Assembly (NCBI RefSeq): GCF_017948405.1
Contig: NZ_CP072844.1
Coordinates: 1,612,001-1,676,000, forward strand
Reading direction: 5' to 3'
DNA from: Psychrosphaera aestuarii
Lineage (GTDB): Bacteria; Pseudomonadota; Gammaproteobacteria; Enterobacterales; Alteromonadaceae
Length of the DNA: 64,000 nt
The notes beneath the pieces were generated by a model, which was not told the DNA's origin, ran no database searches, and was given only the letters and a program-made list of their open reading frames with translations. Both the position numbers and the translations under genes were made by a program. Shown piece by piece: positions 30,243 to 43,041 of this stretch (within the stretch, counting starts at the first letter, position 1; every line of letters begins with the position of its first letter).

Positions 30243-30938
30243 TTAAGGTTTTTCGATGAGTTTATATTCCCCAACCTCAATACCATCTATTGTCCAGTTG
30301 CCGACTCGATATCTAATTAGTCGTAAAGTAGGAAAGCCGATATGAGCCGTCATTCGACGAACTTGTCGATTTTTGCCTTCAGAAATGGTTATTTCAAGCC
30401 AGGTTGTGGGGATGGCCGCTCGTTCACGAATAGGCGGTACACGATCCCAGACCAAATCTGGTTCGTCGATTATGTTAACTTTAGCAGGTTTTGTCTTACC
30501 GTCTTTAAGTTCTACACCGTCTCGAAGTTGTTGTAATGACCCTTCCGTAGGAGCTCCTTCCACTTGAACCCAGTAACATTTTGTTGTTTTGTGGTCTGGA
30601 CTAGCAATCTTGTTTTGAAGTGCACCGTCATTAGTTAAAACTAATAGACCTTCACTATCTCTATCCAGACGACCAGCCGCATACACGCCTTCAATATCGA
30701 TATAATCTTTAAGGGTCTTTCGACCTTCTTGATCGGTAAACTGTGTAAGCACCTGAAATGGCTTATTGAAGAGCACTACCTTAGTAGGGCCAGAAAACTT
30801 TTTTTCTGAGATATTTGTTACACGGCTCGACGCAGTCGATTTGGGTCCTTTGATACTATATTTTTTTTTGCTAAAACGTTGAGTTTTAGCATTTGCGCCC
30901 TTATTTCGGGGGTGAGCATTATTTTTTACAGTTTTCAT
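30243..30938 (-). CDS. rluE: 23S rRNA pseudouridine(2457) synthase
   Basis: Pseudouridine synthase of the RsuA/RluB/E/F group. The 231 residues comprise a very basic, Lys/Ser-rich 50-residue N-terminal tail and the catalytic domain with the active-site Asp in [19 protein letters not shown]. The [19 protein letters not shown] motif is near the C-terminus. It lacks the S4 domain, as RluE does. The basic tail probably contacts rRNA. It is the first gene of the operon and is divergent from icd, the same neighbours as in E. coli. Confidence 0.93.
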   Translation of the reverse strand: MKTVKNNAHPRNKGANAKTQRFSKKKYSIKGPKSTASSRVTNISEKKFSGPTKVVLFNKPFQVLTQFTDQEGRKTLKDYIDIEGVYAAGRLDRDSEGLLVLTNDGALQNKIASPDHKTTKCYWVQVEGAPTEGSLQQLRDGVELKDGKTKPAKVNIIDEPDLVWDRVPPIRERAAIPTTWLEITISEGKNRQVRRMTAHIGFPTLRLIRYRVGNWTIDGIEVGEYKLIEKP

Positions 30939-31076
30939 AGCGCTATTATCGATAAAGGTCTTTCAAAAAGTAGCGGTATTTTATAGTATGCTCAACCAAA
31001 ATTCAGGCTTATATTCAGATAATCGTCCGCTATACTTAGTCGAACGAAAAACTCACTGCAAATGTAGGGAATCTAA

Positions 31077-33299
<2,223 letters not shown>

Positions 33300-33321
33300 A
33301 GTTACATTGCTGTTAATATTG

Positions 33322-33347
33322 AAGGTCACCTAGGTGGCCTTTTTTAT
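33322..33347 (+). terminator. Rho-independent terminator of icd
   Basis: AAGGTCACC pairs with GGTGGCCTT (one G-T pair), followed by TTTTTATT, 22 nt after the icd stop. Confidence 0.88.
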
Positions 33348-33396
33348 TATCTAGGGATAGGTCACTAAACGCTTAAAAGATTGTTTTACTAAAAAT

Positions 33397-33423
33397 AAAA
33401 AAACCGGCATAAAGCCGGTTTTT
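33397..33423 (-). terminator. Terminator of the second TonB-dependent receptor gene
   Basis: AAAAACCGGC and GCCGGTTTTT pair around a 5-nt loop. On the minus strand a long T-rich tail follows, 21 nt after the receptor stop. Confidence 0.88.
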
Positions 33424-33444
33424 ATATATGTAAAACTAATTAGA

Positions 33445-36306
33445 TTAGAATTTTACGTTTACGCCAGTAAAGATACGACGACCAACAATGTCGTATTGTG
33501 CGTTAACAGTATACGCAGGAGGTAACTTATCAAATACGTTACGCATACCGAAGTTTACTGAAACGTCATCACTAAACATATAACTACCAGAAACATCGTG
33601 TGTCACTATAGTTGGGATCCAGTATGGGTCTAGATCTTCTGGTGAACCACCATTTGGTGATACGTCGTATGTTACAACGCGATCAATTGTACGCATTGTC
33701 CAGTTTACAACTAAGTCATCTAGTACATATGTAGTAGATAGACGTACTTGCAACTCAGGATCACCCACTTCACCTGTCTCTACGTTGATTTCGTCAGGAC
33801 GATCTTGGAATTCAAACTGCTCTAGCTCAATTAGTTTAGAGACAAATAATTTGAATGATACGTCACCAGGTAGGTCCATACTTTCTAAAGACATACGGTA
33901 GTTAATTTCTGATTCAATACCAGAAACGTTAAGCGCCGCTGCGTTTAGAAGGCCAGAGCGAACTAAGTCGATATCTTTAGTTGTTGGGTCTCTGTCAATT
34001 GCACTACAGTACAACTCATCAGGACCGCCAGTCGCGTCTACACAGTTATCAGCAATGTTTTGAGCGGTTACAGAAATGATCGCATCTTTGATTTCAATAT
34101 CATAATAATCGACAGTTACTGTTAGGTTTTCAATGAATTCAGGAACCCAAACTAGACCGTAAGTTGTTGACGTTGAAGTTTCAGAAAACAGATCCGGGTT
34201 ACCACCAGAAATTGTATCGATACTTACGTTGTCATTAGCTTGGAAACCGGCAGGAATACCTAAAGCGGCACAGTTACCTGCGCGATCTGGATCGTCGTTT
34301 ATGTTATCTGCATCACAAGGATCCGATACGCGTCCGAAACCTGGTGATTGAGGGCTGAATGCTTCTGATAAGTTTGGTGCACGAACCGCTTCACCGAACG
34401 TCGCACGTAAGCGCAGTTGTTCAATTGGTGCATACATTAAACCAACTTTCCATGCATCAGCAGTACCAGCGTGAGAATAGTCAGCAGTACGATAAGCCGC
34501 ATCAATAGTTAGTTCTTTAGCAAAGTCAACATCCGCTAAAATTGGTAAGCTTACCTCAACAAAGCCCTCAGTTACGTCGTACTCACCAAATTCATCTGGT
34601 GTTGCTGCGCCTAATAAAGCGCCAGATTTTGTTAGCTCGTCCGTTATAGTGCTGTACGATTCCTCGCGATATTCGAAACCGGCTGCAAATCCAATAGGAC
34701 CACCTTGTAACGAGAAGAACTCTTCGGTATCAGTAGCGATTGAACCACCAAATACTTCCTGAGTTATTTGGTCTTTTCTAGTTACGTCAGCTGAAACCCA
34801 ATCACGAGCGGCTTGTGATGCTTGTGCAAAACCAAAAGGGTTGTATGCAACACAATTGCCAGCATCTACCGTTGCTGATGATGGATCAACACAAACTGCT
34901 TCACCTGTGTCAGGATCAATCATCGAGTTAACGGCTGCTGCAAAATTACCAGGAATTAAATCGTTTTCTGTGACACGAATATTATTTGACTCACCGTAAA
35001 CATAAAACAATTCCCAATCAAAATTGGTATCGCCAAGTGTAAAGTAGCCATCAAAACCACCTACTACTCGGAACATATCACGTTCGTTGGCTGCAGAGCG
35101 GTTACCTAACTCGTCAAAGAATTTAGCCATAGGCACTACGCCGCTGCCACCTAAACGGTTACGAGCGTAATCACTTAAAAAGGCATTCTTTTCTACGTCG
35201 ATTGAAATGTTACCGAAGCGGAAGCTTGGTTGGAATTGCTGAGCAATTTCGGCTGAGTTGTATTTGAAATCAGCAAAAAAGTTTACTTGATCTGAAAGTT
35301 CATAGTTCATTGTACTACCAACGTAGAAACGCTCTACGCTTGGATAGATATTTTCGTATTCTTCAGTAAAGAAACCTGTTGTACATCCTGCTGGTAATTG
35401 ACCAAAGGCAAAACTGTTTGTTTGTGAACGTTTGCATTGTTCAATAACGTTGCCGTTGCGATCAAAGGTAAAGCGATCACCACCAAAAGGGTTCATCACG
35501 CCTGTATCATTAATCATTTCTGAACCAATATTTGGAGAACGAAGTTGATCTGGAATACCGTCGTCTTCACCTTCATCTAGGGTGTTAATGTAGCTTCCCC
35601 AGTTATCAAGCTGACGAATATCAGCAGACATCGTCTCTTCAATACGCTCAACACCAGCAAAAAACGTCACGTTACCTTTATCACTAGAAGCACCTGAAAC
35701 AATACTGAAAGTGTGATTTTTTGCACCTACGCCCTCTGTTGAGCCACTTGCAGTTGCATTTAATTCAAGACCTTCAAAGTCTTCTTTTAATACCACGTTA
35801 ATTACACCGGTTACAGCGTCTGAGCCATATATTGCTGACGCACCACCTGTGATAATTTCAATTCGTTCAATTAGTACGGCTGGGATTGTTGATAAATCAA
35901 CTTGCGCAGAACCTGGAGAGCCTGCAACGTGACGCTTACCGTTTACTAGCACTAGTGAACGGTTAGCACCTAAACGACGTAAATCAGCCGAGCTTTGACC
36001 CGCATTTGCGTTGCTTCCGGCATTACCTGACAATGTGTTTGTTGCACCGATTGCTGGTAATTCAGCTAATACGCTACCCAAGTCTGGCGTACCAAAACGA
36101 GCAATTTCTTGTTGGCCTAAAACTAATACTGGAGTTGGAGTTGATAGTTCGGTTTTAGCGATTCGAGAACCGGTAACCGTAATCTTCTCAATTTCGTCTA
36201 CTTTATTTTCTTCATTTTCTCGAGCAAATGCATTGGAGGCTGTAAATGCAAGCCCTGATACTAACGCTAAGCTTACAGCTTGGCTGAGTAATGTTTTCTT
36301 ATTCAT
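33445..36306 (-). CDS. TonB-dependent outer-membrane receptor (cysteine-rich loops)
   Basis: Outer-membrane TonB-dependent transporter of 953 residues. It has a signal peptide ending at SNAFA (about residue 28), a TonB-box-like EIEKITVTGSRI, a plug domain with LRRLGANRSLVLVNGKRHVAG and IITGGASAIYGSDAVTGVINVV, and a barrel ending in GVNVKF with the terminal Phe expected for BAM recognition. Several paired cysteines in predicted loops (for example CKRSQ...AGC, CVDPSSATVDAGNC, CDADN...AGNC, CVDATGGPDELYC) suggest loop disulfides. The NPFG repeats are typical of large receptors of marine gammaproteobacteria. It is a monocistronic gene; no substrate-processing genes lie beside it, so substrate is unknown. 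Confidence 0.93.
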   Translation of the reverse strand: MNKKTLLSQAVSLALVSGLAFTASNAFARENEENKVDEIEKITVTGSRIAKTELSTPTPVLVLGQQEIARFGTPDLGSVLAELPAIGATNTLSGNAGSNANAGQSSADLRRLGANRSLVLVNGKRHVAGSPGSAQVDLSTIPAVLIERIEIITGGASAIYGSDAVTGVINVVLKEDFEGLELNATASGSTEGVGAKNHTFSIVSGASSDKGNVTFFAGVERIEETMSADIRQLDNWGSYINTLDEGEDDGIPDQLRSPNIGSEMINDTGVMNPFGGDRFTFDRNGNVIEQCKRSQTNSFAFGQLPAGCTTGFFTEEYENIYPSVERFYVGSTMNYELSDQVNFFADFKYNSAEIAQQFQPSFRFGNISIDVEKNAFLSDYARNRLGGSGVVPMAKFFDELGNRSAANERDMFRVVGGFDGYFTLGDTNFDWELFYVYGESNNIRVTENDLIPGNFAAAVNSMIDPDTGEAVCVDPSSATVDAGNCVAYNPFGFAQASQAARDWVSADVTRKDQITQEVFGGSIATDTEEFFSLQGGPIGFAAGFEYREESYSTITDELTKSGALLGAATPDEFGEYDVTEGFVEVSLPILADVDFAKELTIDAAYRTADYSHAGTADAWKVGLMYAPIEQLRLRATFGEAVRAPNLSEAFSPQSPGFGRVSDPCDADNINDDPDRAGNCAALGIPAGFQANDNVSIDTISGGNPDLFSETSTSTTYGLVWVPEFIENLTVTVDYYDIEIKDAIISVTAQNIADNCVDATGGPDELYCSAIDRDPTTKDIDLVRSGLLNAAALNVSGIESEINYRMSLESMDLPGDVSFKLFVSKLIELEQFEFQDRPDEINVETGEVGDPELQVRLSTTYVLDDLVVNWTMRTIDRVVTYDVSPNGGSPEDLDPYWIPTIVTHDVSGSYMFSDDVSVNFGMRNVFDKLPPAYTVNAQYDIVGRRIFTGVNVKF

Positions 36307-36663
36307 ATTGTTCCTAGGTTTGTCTCTCTAATGGAGCTAAATATTGGTTAACATCCTGTTTTATGGTGTTACTTATATCCATATTTATTGATGTTTCGCG
36401 TGAAAACAACTAAAAACGTACTTTATATACAGATGTCTAGCAAACAAAATATGATAGTCTTGTCATTCCTATTTGATATATGTTGGTCTATTTGGTTATA
36501 AGGGTGGTGTTCTCGCTTTAATGAATGGTTCGCTAGCTAATGAATTACATTCCCTTTCGTTGCCTTTTTAATACAAAATTAAAAATTTAATACCATCTTA
36601 GATTGAATTAATAACCATTTGTTATTAAAGTCGAACCATAATAAAAAAGAACTAGAGTAAAAC
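36307..36663. other. Divergent intergenic region between receptor and small secreted protein
   Basis: This 357-nt AT-rich stretch separates two divergent genes. On the + strand TTGAAT (36603-36608) and TAAAGT (36626-36631) are 17 nt apart and could serve the small secreted protein gene. I cannot place a convincing promoter for the receptor, although such genes often have long leaders. I see no reading frame, RNA gene or strong palindrome. Confidence 0.5.
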
Positions 36664-37065
36664 ATGAAGAAATTATTAATAGGCGCATTAGTAGCACTGA
36701 CATTTGGTGCAAATGCGAACAATGAAAACCAAAGTCAGAGTTATAAACTAATCACAGTTTCTACGTATCTTAACTTTTACTTAATGAATTTAAATGCTTG
36801 TGAGGATTTTCATCCAAGTACACGAGCAGAAGCTTATAAAGCAGAAGGCACCTTATATCCATATTTTGAAAAGCTTGATGCTAAAGTTGCTAAGCTAGAC
36901 ATCGACAAAGAAGATAAAATGGCGATCAAAAACACCGTTTCGGATCGCCGCAATAAACTCGATCAGCAAATTGCAGATGGTGAGTTTACATTAGAGCATT
37001 GCAATGCCGTTATTGGTCTTGTAAATGAAGGTTTAGACGAAGCGCTATTAGCTAACATCAAGTAA
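36664..37065 (+). CDS. Small secreted/periplasmic protein of unknown function
   Basis: I do not recognise a family. The 133-residue protein has a clear signal peptide (MKKLLIGALVALTFGANA, cleavage near residue 18). The mature part of about 115 residues is helical and charged, with two cysteines (Cys46 and Cys112) that could form one disulfide, and a Lys/Asp-rich middle (residues 68-100). GAGTAAAAC precedes the ATG. It is monocistronic, ends in a strong terminator, and is divergent from a TonB-dependent receptor. Confidence 0.8.
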   Translation: MKKLLIGALVALTFGANANNENQSQSYKLITVSTYLNFYLMNLNACEDFHPSTRAEAYKAEGTLYPYFEKLDAKVAKLDIDKEDKMAIKNTVSDRRNKLDQQIADGEFTLEHCNAVIGLVNEGLDEALLANIK

Positions 37066-37080
37066 CCTAATTAGCGATAT

Positions 37081-37107
37081 AAAAAGGGCCTTAAGGCCCT
37101 TTTTTAT
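37081..37107. terminator. Bidirectional terminator between convergent genes
   Basis: AAAAAGGGCC-TTAA-GGCCCTTTTTT forms a near-perfect stem with T's on both strands. It serves the small secreted protein gene on + and the photolyase operon on -; the photolyase stop codon overlaps its last bases. Confidence 0.92.
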
Positions 37108-38666
37108 ATTTTATTAATATTTTTTAGTATCCAATCGGCTCTTTGCAAAAGAGCGTCTTTATCAGCATCTGTCTTTTTCTCCCAATTACGATAAACCATA
37201 GATTGCCGCGGGTTACTTTTAAACTTATTTTCGTGCTCCACCATAAAATTCCAGTATAGGGCATTAAAAGGGCACGCATTGTCTTCCGTTTTCAGCTTTA
37301 CATTGTAGTGACAATTTTTACAGTAGTCGCTCATGTTATTTATATAATTGCCACTGGCCGCATAAGCTTTAGATGCTAGTAAGCCTCCGTCGGCAAATTG
37401 GCTCATACCACGAGTATTTGGCAGTTCTACCCACTCAATAGCGTCTATATAAATACCTAAATACCAATCATCGACTTGATCGGGATGTAACCCAGATATC
37501 AATGCAAAATTCCCTGTTACCATTAGCCTTTGTATATGATGCGCGTAGGCTGTAGTAAGACTTTGTTTTATTGCTTGGCTCATGCAAGCCATTTTTGTAT
37601 TCCCATCCCAAAAATAGTCGGGTAGGTCATTGGTTGCGCTTAAGCCGTTTAATGACTTGTAGCTAGGCATGTTTATCCAATAAATACCGCGAACAAATTC
37701 ACGCCAGCCAAGTATTTGACGAACAAACCCCTCAATTTGCTCCACAGACACTTTATCACTGTTTTGATATTTCGTTATCGCCTGCTTAATTACATAGCCT
37801 GGTGATAACATCTTCGCGTTTAATGCAAAAGATACCCTTGAGTGATAAAGGCTCCATAGTGAACTAGAGGTATCATTATTTTCGTAAACCATAGCATCTT
37901 GGTAATAACCAAAAAGTGGCAAGCAATTATCTAAAAAAAACGCCAACAGCTCTTTTGCTTGGCTTCTGTTAATTGGCCACAATAAACTATTTCCACCGGT
38001 GCCAATTGTTGAAATATTGTGCTTTTTTAGTCTGGCATTAATTGTTGAAACATCATTTGTAAATTGTAATGGTTGAGGTACTTTCTCTATATCCGCTTGT
38101 TTCATTTTATTTCGATTAGCGCTGTCGTAGTTCCACTCACCGCCAACTGGCTCATCACCATCCATTAATATATTAAATCGCTTACGAAGCTTTCTGTAAA
38201 AAGCTTCCATTCGATGAGCGGTGTTGAACTTAAAATAATTTTTAAGTTCACTTTGTTCTAAGAAAAAATGCTCAGTTGAAAATACTTCAATGTTGTTGAG
38301 GTAGTCATGACTTATTTTGGAGAGTTGCTCAGCAAGGCGATATTCATCAGGCTGTTGGTATTGAAATTGGTTTACATTAAAACGTCTCACTAATTCTATA
38401 ATGACGTCATCCAATGTTTGCCCTTCAGTATCATCAAGTGTGAGATGAATCACATCATGACCAGCTTTCGTTAACGCGGTAGAAAAACTTTCCATCGCCG
38501 CAAAAAATGCCTGTATTTTTTGAACGTGATGTTTAACGTACTTTTGTTCTTGATGCAGCTCAGCCACAACATACAAAACAGAATTATCTTTTTCTTTGTA
38601 CCAACTGTGATTCGCATTAAGTTGATCACCCAATATAAGGCGTAACGTTGAATAACTAGAATTCAT
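37104..38666 (-). CDS. Iron-sulfur photolyase/cryptochrome (FeS-BCP, prokaryotic (6-4) photolyase type)
   Basis: Flavin photolyase-related protein of 520 residues, family DPRP (Pfam PF04244). Characterised members such as Agrobacterium PhrB repair (6-4) photoproducts in light using FAD, a ribolumazine and a [4Fe-4S] cluster. The start LRLILGDQLNANHSW is the family N-terminus. The four cluster cysteines appear as Cys361, Cys449, Cys452 and Cys465; the gaps of 88, 3 and 13 residues equal those of PhrB (350, 438, 441, 454). The motifs GWREFVRGIYW and HIQRLMVTGNFALI are also present. It overlaps the upstream CRY-DASH gene by 4 nt (ATGA) and is last in the operon. Confidence 0.93.
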   Translation of the reverse strand: MNSSYSTLRLILGDQLNANHSWYKEKDNSVLYVVAELHQEQKYVKHHVQKIQAFFAAMESFSTALTKAGHDVIHLTLDDTEGQTLDDVIIELVRRFNVNQFQYQQPDEYRLAEQLSKISHDYLNNIEVFSTEHFFLEQSELKNYFKFNTAHRMEAFYRKLRKRFNILMDGDEPVGGEWNYDSANRNKMKQADIEKVPQPLQFTNDVSTINARLKKHNISTIGTGGNSLLWPINRSQAKELLAFFLDNCLPLFGYYQDAMVYENNDTSSSLWSLYHSRVSFALNAKMLSPGYVIKQAITKYQNSDKVSVEQIEGFVRQILGWREFVRGIYWINMPSYKSLNGLSATNDLPDYFWDGNTKMACMSQAIKQSLTTAYAHHIQRLMVTGNFALISGLHPDQVDDWYLGIYIDAIEWVELPNTRGMSQFADGGLLASKAYAASGNYINNMSDYCKNCHYNVKLKTEDNACPFNALYWNFMVEHENKFKSNPRQSMVYRNWEKKTDADKDALLQRADWILKNINKI

Positions 38667-40084
38667 GACACTCCTTCATCAGAAAGTATAGGCCAGTCGG
38701 CAGCATCAACACTGTCTAATGCTGTATTGTTTACTTTATCTGCCCAACGCTTTATAAATCGGCCTTCAGGGTCGTAACATTGTTGTTGTTTTTGTATATT
38801 AAACTGTCGTTTACCACGAGGATCGCAACCAACCCCTGCAAGGTACTGCCAGTTACCCCAATTAGACGCCACATCATAGTCAATAAGCATTTCTTGAAAA
38901 TAGGCCGCGCCGTAACGCCAGTCTAAGTTTAGTTCATTAACAAAATAACTAGCGGTGATTTGTCTTGAGCGATTTGAAATATAACCGGTCGCTTTTAACT
39001 GGTTCATAATTGCGTTAATAAATGCCGATGGCGTGTTGGCATCACACCATTTTTTATATCGCTCAGCGTAGAATGAGTTGAGTGGCTTTTTATTGTTGAT
39101 GCCCGAGAACTTAAAAAGTTTTTCTCTATATCTGGCACCATACCACTGAAAATATTCACGCCATAACAATTCAAACTTTATCCAATAGGTTGACTCATTA
39201 GCGCCATTCAACTGTTCGTATTTGACTATTTCATGCCAAATGTACTTCGGACTGAGCGAGCCAGAAGCGAGTGCAGCACTGAACTTAGTCGACGCGGTCC
39301 AGTTGTCTAAAAAGTTTCTTGTTTCTTTGTACGAACTCGCACAGTTTAAAGAAAAGTATTGGTGCAGATGCGCAACCACGTTTGTTTCGCCACCTTCAAA
39401 TCCGGAATTAAAGTTACGCCGATTTGACGTAGCTTCTTTAAGCGCAACCTCAACGTTCGGATGCCTACAAAAGAGGTTGAAAGATTGTTCGAACTGAATA
39501 TACAGCTGTTTGGTAATAGTCTCAGATGTTGTTAAAGCATCGTTTACTTTAGTAAGCCTTTCATATTGCGAAAAGAAACTATCAAGCGGCAACGCCTCTA
39601 CAAGCTTTCTAAATTTAGAGAAACTATGGGGTAGTTCTTTTAAATCAAAAGGTAGTTCATGTTGTGCAAACAGTGTGTGTTGAAAGCGTTGGTGTAAGTT
39701 AACATCCGATTGCTGTAACAAGGTAAACAGATTTATTTCATCTGTTCCGACTGGGCTTGAAAAACCGACATCGGTAATTTTCCTATCGACCAATACTTTA
39801 TTTAGATTTGATGCTTTATTTCCCAACACTATTTGAAAGGAAATACCTCGATTAGCTAAAACTAAGCCCAAGTCTTGTAAACACTCAGATAAGAACAGCA
39901 AACGATGATTACCTAAATAGGCGGAGTTAAAAAGCTGTACTTTGAGTTGACTAGGATCAAATAGATATATACAAGAGAGTGTTGCAGAAGGGTCTTGATT
40001 TACCTTAACTATAAAATCATCAAGTATTGGCAGATAATTAGAACGTAAATCGTTATCAAAAATATATAAAAAATTGGAGGCCAT
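38663..40084 (-). CDS. Cryptochrome/photolyase of the DASH family
   Basis: Blue-light flavoprotein; DASH members repair CPDs in single-stranded DNA and may also signal. From ATG 40084 it is 473 residues, starting MASNFLYIFDNDLRSNY as the family does. The longer frame from 40174 would overlap the upstream gene and adds an unrelated basic tail. An N-terminal antenna domain (about 1-190) precedes the FAD domain with ELLWREYFQWYGARY, TGYISNRSRQITASYFV and DYDVASNWGNWQYLAGVG, which are diagnostic of DASH. It is translationally coupled (ATGA) to the iron-sulfur photolyase downstream. Confidence 0.93.
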   Translation of the reverse strand: MASNFLYIFDNDLRSNYLPILDDFIVKVNQDPSATLSCIYLFDPSQLKVQLFNSAYLGNHRLLFLSECLQDLGLVLANRGISFQIVLGNKASNLNKVLVDRKITDVGFSSPVGTDEINLFTLLQQSDVNLHQRFQHTLFAQHELPFDLKELPHSFSKFRKLVEALPLDSFFSQYERLTKVNDALTTSETITKQLYIQFEQSFNLFCRHPNVEVALKEATSNRRNFNSGFEGGETNVVAHLHQYFSLNCASSYKETRNFLDNWTASTKFSAALASGSLSPKYIWHEIVKYEQLNGANESTYWIKFELLWREYFQWYGARYREKLFKFSGINNKKPLNSFYAERYKKWCDANTPSAFINAIMNQLKATGYISNRSRQITASYFVNELNLDWRYGAAYFQEMLIDYDVASNWGNWQYLAGVGCDPRGKRQFNIQKQQQCYDPEGRFIKRWADKVNNTALDSVDAADWPILSDEGVS

Positions 40085-40139
40085 AATACACTTATAAAAG
40101 AGAGCGATGACCTCAATACGAATACCGACTCGTTTTAGT

Positions 40140-40622
40140 TTAGTCCTTTTCTTGACGGTTAGACTGAGCTTCAAATTGAGCTTTTTCTTGCTCTTTGAGT
40201 TCTTTTATTTTTGGCAATGCCAATCCCATTTCACGGCCTCTAAAACGGGCAAAATAGGTATTGCCAATAAACGCCGCTGTTAACAGTACCAGTTCAATCA
40301 CAATGTAAAGTTTATTACCTTCAAAGGTCCAAATCGCAGTAAGGCCATGCAAATAGCACCACATGATAACAAAGTTACTCCATGCAAATGTATAAGGGTT
40401 TCCTTGCAAAATACCTTTAATAGCCGGTAAAAGCGGTAACCAAAATAAACACAAGGTAATATAAGCCAACGAGTTTGCGTTGGTGTCTAAAACAAAAAAT
40501 AAAATAGGGTAATAGATAATGAGCCCAAAAAAGCCAACACTACCTATAATTTGAAGTTTTTTTACAAATTGGGCCATAGGTGCGGTTTTGAAATCTGTGG
40601 TTGTTGCTTGATGTTTATGCAT
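40140..40622 (-). CDS. DUF2069 inner-membrane protein
   Basis: Predicted inner-membrane protein of 160 residues with four hydrophobic segments (about 24-45, 53-70, 82-100, 108-125) and a charged, Glu/Gln-rich cytoplasmic tail. The WLPLLPAIKGILQGNPYTFAW core and the ARFRGRE motif after TM4 match DUF2069, as I recall it. No function is established. In related genera it sits next to wrbA, as here (6 nt after the wrbA stop). Confidence 0.8.
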   Translation of the reverse strand: MHKHQATTTDFKTAPMAQFVKKLQIIGSVGFFGLIIYYPILFFVLDTNANSLAYITLCLFWLPLLPAIKGILQGNPYTFAWSNFVIMWCYLHGLTAIWTFEGNKLYIVIELVLLTAAFIGNTYFARFRGREMGLALPKIKELKEQEKAQFEAQSNRQEKD

Positions 40623-40628
40623 GCGTAG

Positions 40629-41545
<917 letters not shown>

Positions 41546-43030
41546 TTAAATGGTTCCTTTGATATCTTTAATATACTGCTGACGCTCTCGATATTGATAT
41601 TTTAACGCCTGGATACGGTTAATCTCAGCATTATCGTTTTTACCTAACATAGCCAATGCTCGGTCTAAAAATGTTATCGCTTCGTTATACCTGGCCATTA
41701 AGGCAAATAGTTCACCTTTAGTAATGTTGTATTTTGCCATATTTTTCGAATCTTTGTATGCATCGACTAGCATTTGTGTAGCAAGTAAATCACGTGGTTT
41801 ATTTAGTAAATAGTATTCGAGTAGCTCTATTGCTCTGTCAGGCATTTTTGCCTCTAACGCTACGTTTGCATAATTCATCGTGACAACATAGTTGTTTGGT
41901 TTGATTTTATAGGCTTTGGATAAAGCCTCTAAGGCTAGTTCTGGTTTTTTGGCTGCAATAGCCAAATCTGAGTATGTGTCTAATAAATACAAATTGTTTG
42001 GTGCAACTTTTACTAAGCTTTCCCACAACTCAAATGCTTTATCAAATTGTTCATCGTCAACCAAACGTAATAGCAATTCATACTGAAGCGCAAATTTCTT
42101 ATTGCCACTAGACTTGTCGATTAAGTTTGTTAGATCTTTGATTTTGTCGTATTCAGACCTTACGTAGCGTGCATTTATGCGTGCCTTGACTAACATAAAT
42201 TCTAATGAGTCAGCATAAAACTTTTTTTCAAATTGCATTGCCCTAAGGCGGGCATCTGTTACTCGAGACTCCGGTAGTGGATGCGTGATCAAAAAGGCGG
42301 GTATGTCTGCTTTGTAACGAATTTGCTCTTGAAGCTTGGCAAAAAACTCGGCCGATGCATACGGATCGTAACCCGCATTAGCTAGAATATTCATGCCAAT
42401 ATTGTCAGCTTCTTGCTCGTTACCTCGAGTGTAGTTGATCATCGCTTGTTGAGTACCTGCTGATGTGGCCATCATCGATGCCATAACTAACTGGGGATTA
42501 ATAGCGGCTAGAAGAATAGAACCCACAATACCTGCGAGAGTCAAAGGCGCACGATTATTAGCTGCTTCTTTTCCTCGTGCTAAATGGCGTTGAGTTACGT
42601 GCGCTATTTCATGGGCTAAGACGGATGCCAATTGACTTTCATTATCCGCTTTTGCAATTAACCCCGTATGAACGCCGATAAAACCACCGTAAAAAGCAAA
42701 CGCGTTGATTTGGTTGTTGTTGACGCCAAAAAAGGTAAATGGAAAGTTTACGTCTTCTGACTTAGCGACCAATTTATTCCCTAAGTCGTTTAAGTACTCA
42801 ATAATTAATGGGTCTTGAAGAATAGCCGTTTGACCTCTTAATTGGTCGTATATGATGTGGCCAAGACGTCTTTCTTTTTCAATAGATAAGGTACCCAGCG
42901 CGGAAGCACCTAAGTCTGGTAATTCATTATCGGAAGTCATCGAATGTGCAGATGCAGCGATTAGTGAAAATGAGGCTGCCAGACTAAGCGTTAATGTTAA
43001 CTTTTTGAATCGAGAAAAAAGAGGTGGCAT
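41546..43030 (-). CDS. bepA: BepA-type periplasmic M48 metalloprotease/chaperone
   Basis: Outer-membrane protein quality-control protease: in E. coli BepA helps LptD assembly and degrades stalled outer-membrane proteins. The 494-residue protein has a signal peptide (to about residue 30, SAHS), an M48 catalytic domain with zinc motif HEIAH at 140-144 and the third ligand in GNEQEADNIGM, and a C-terminal TPR region (about 300-490). Synteny with perM and yfgD agrees with E. coli. It follows the unknown gene by 11 nt and abuts the ArsC-like gene. Confidence 0.94.
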   Translation of the reverse strand: MPPLFSRFKKLTLTLSLAASFSLIAASAHSMTSDNELPDLGASALGTLSIEKERRLGHIIYDQLRGQTAILQDPLIIEYLNDLGNKLVAKSEDVNFPFTFFGVNNNQINAFAFYGGFIGVHTGLIAKADNESQLASVLAHEIAHVTQRHLARGKEAANNRAPLTLAGIVGSILLAAINPQLVMASMMATSAGTQQAMINYTRGNEQEADNIGMNILANAGYDPYASAEFFAKLQEQIRYKADIPAFLITHPLPESRVTDARLRAMQFEKKFYADSLEFMLVKARINARYVRSEYDKIKDLTNLIDKSSGNKKFALQYELLLRLVDDEQFDKAFELWESLVKVAPNNLYLLDTYSDLAIAAKKPELALEALSKAYKIKPNNYVVTMNYANVALEAKMPDRAIELLEYYLLNKPRDLLATQMLVDAYKDSKNMAKYNITKGELFALMARYNEAITFLDRALAMLGKNDNAEINRIQALKYQYRERQQYIKDIKGTI

Positions 43031-43041
43031 AGGTAATACAG

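Noticed and set aside
40085..40174. Upstream extension of the CRY-DASH gene
   Set aside because: The 30 extra residues are basic, have no counterpart in the family, and overlap the preceding DUF2069 gene.
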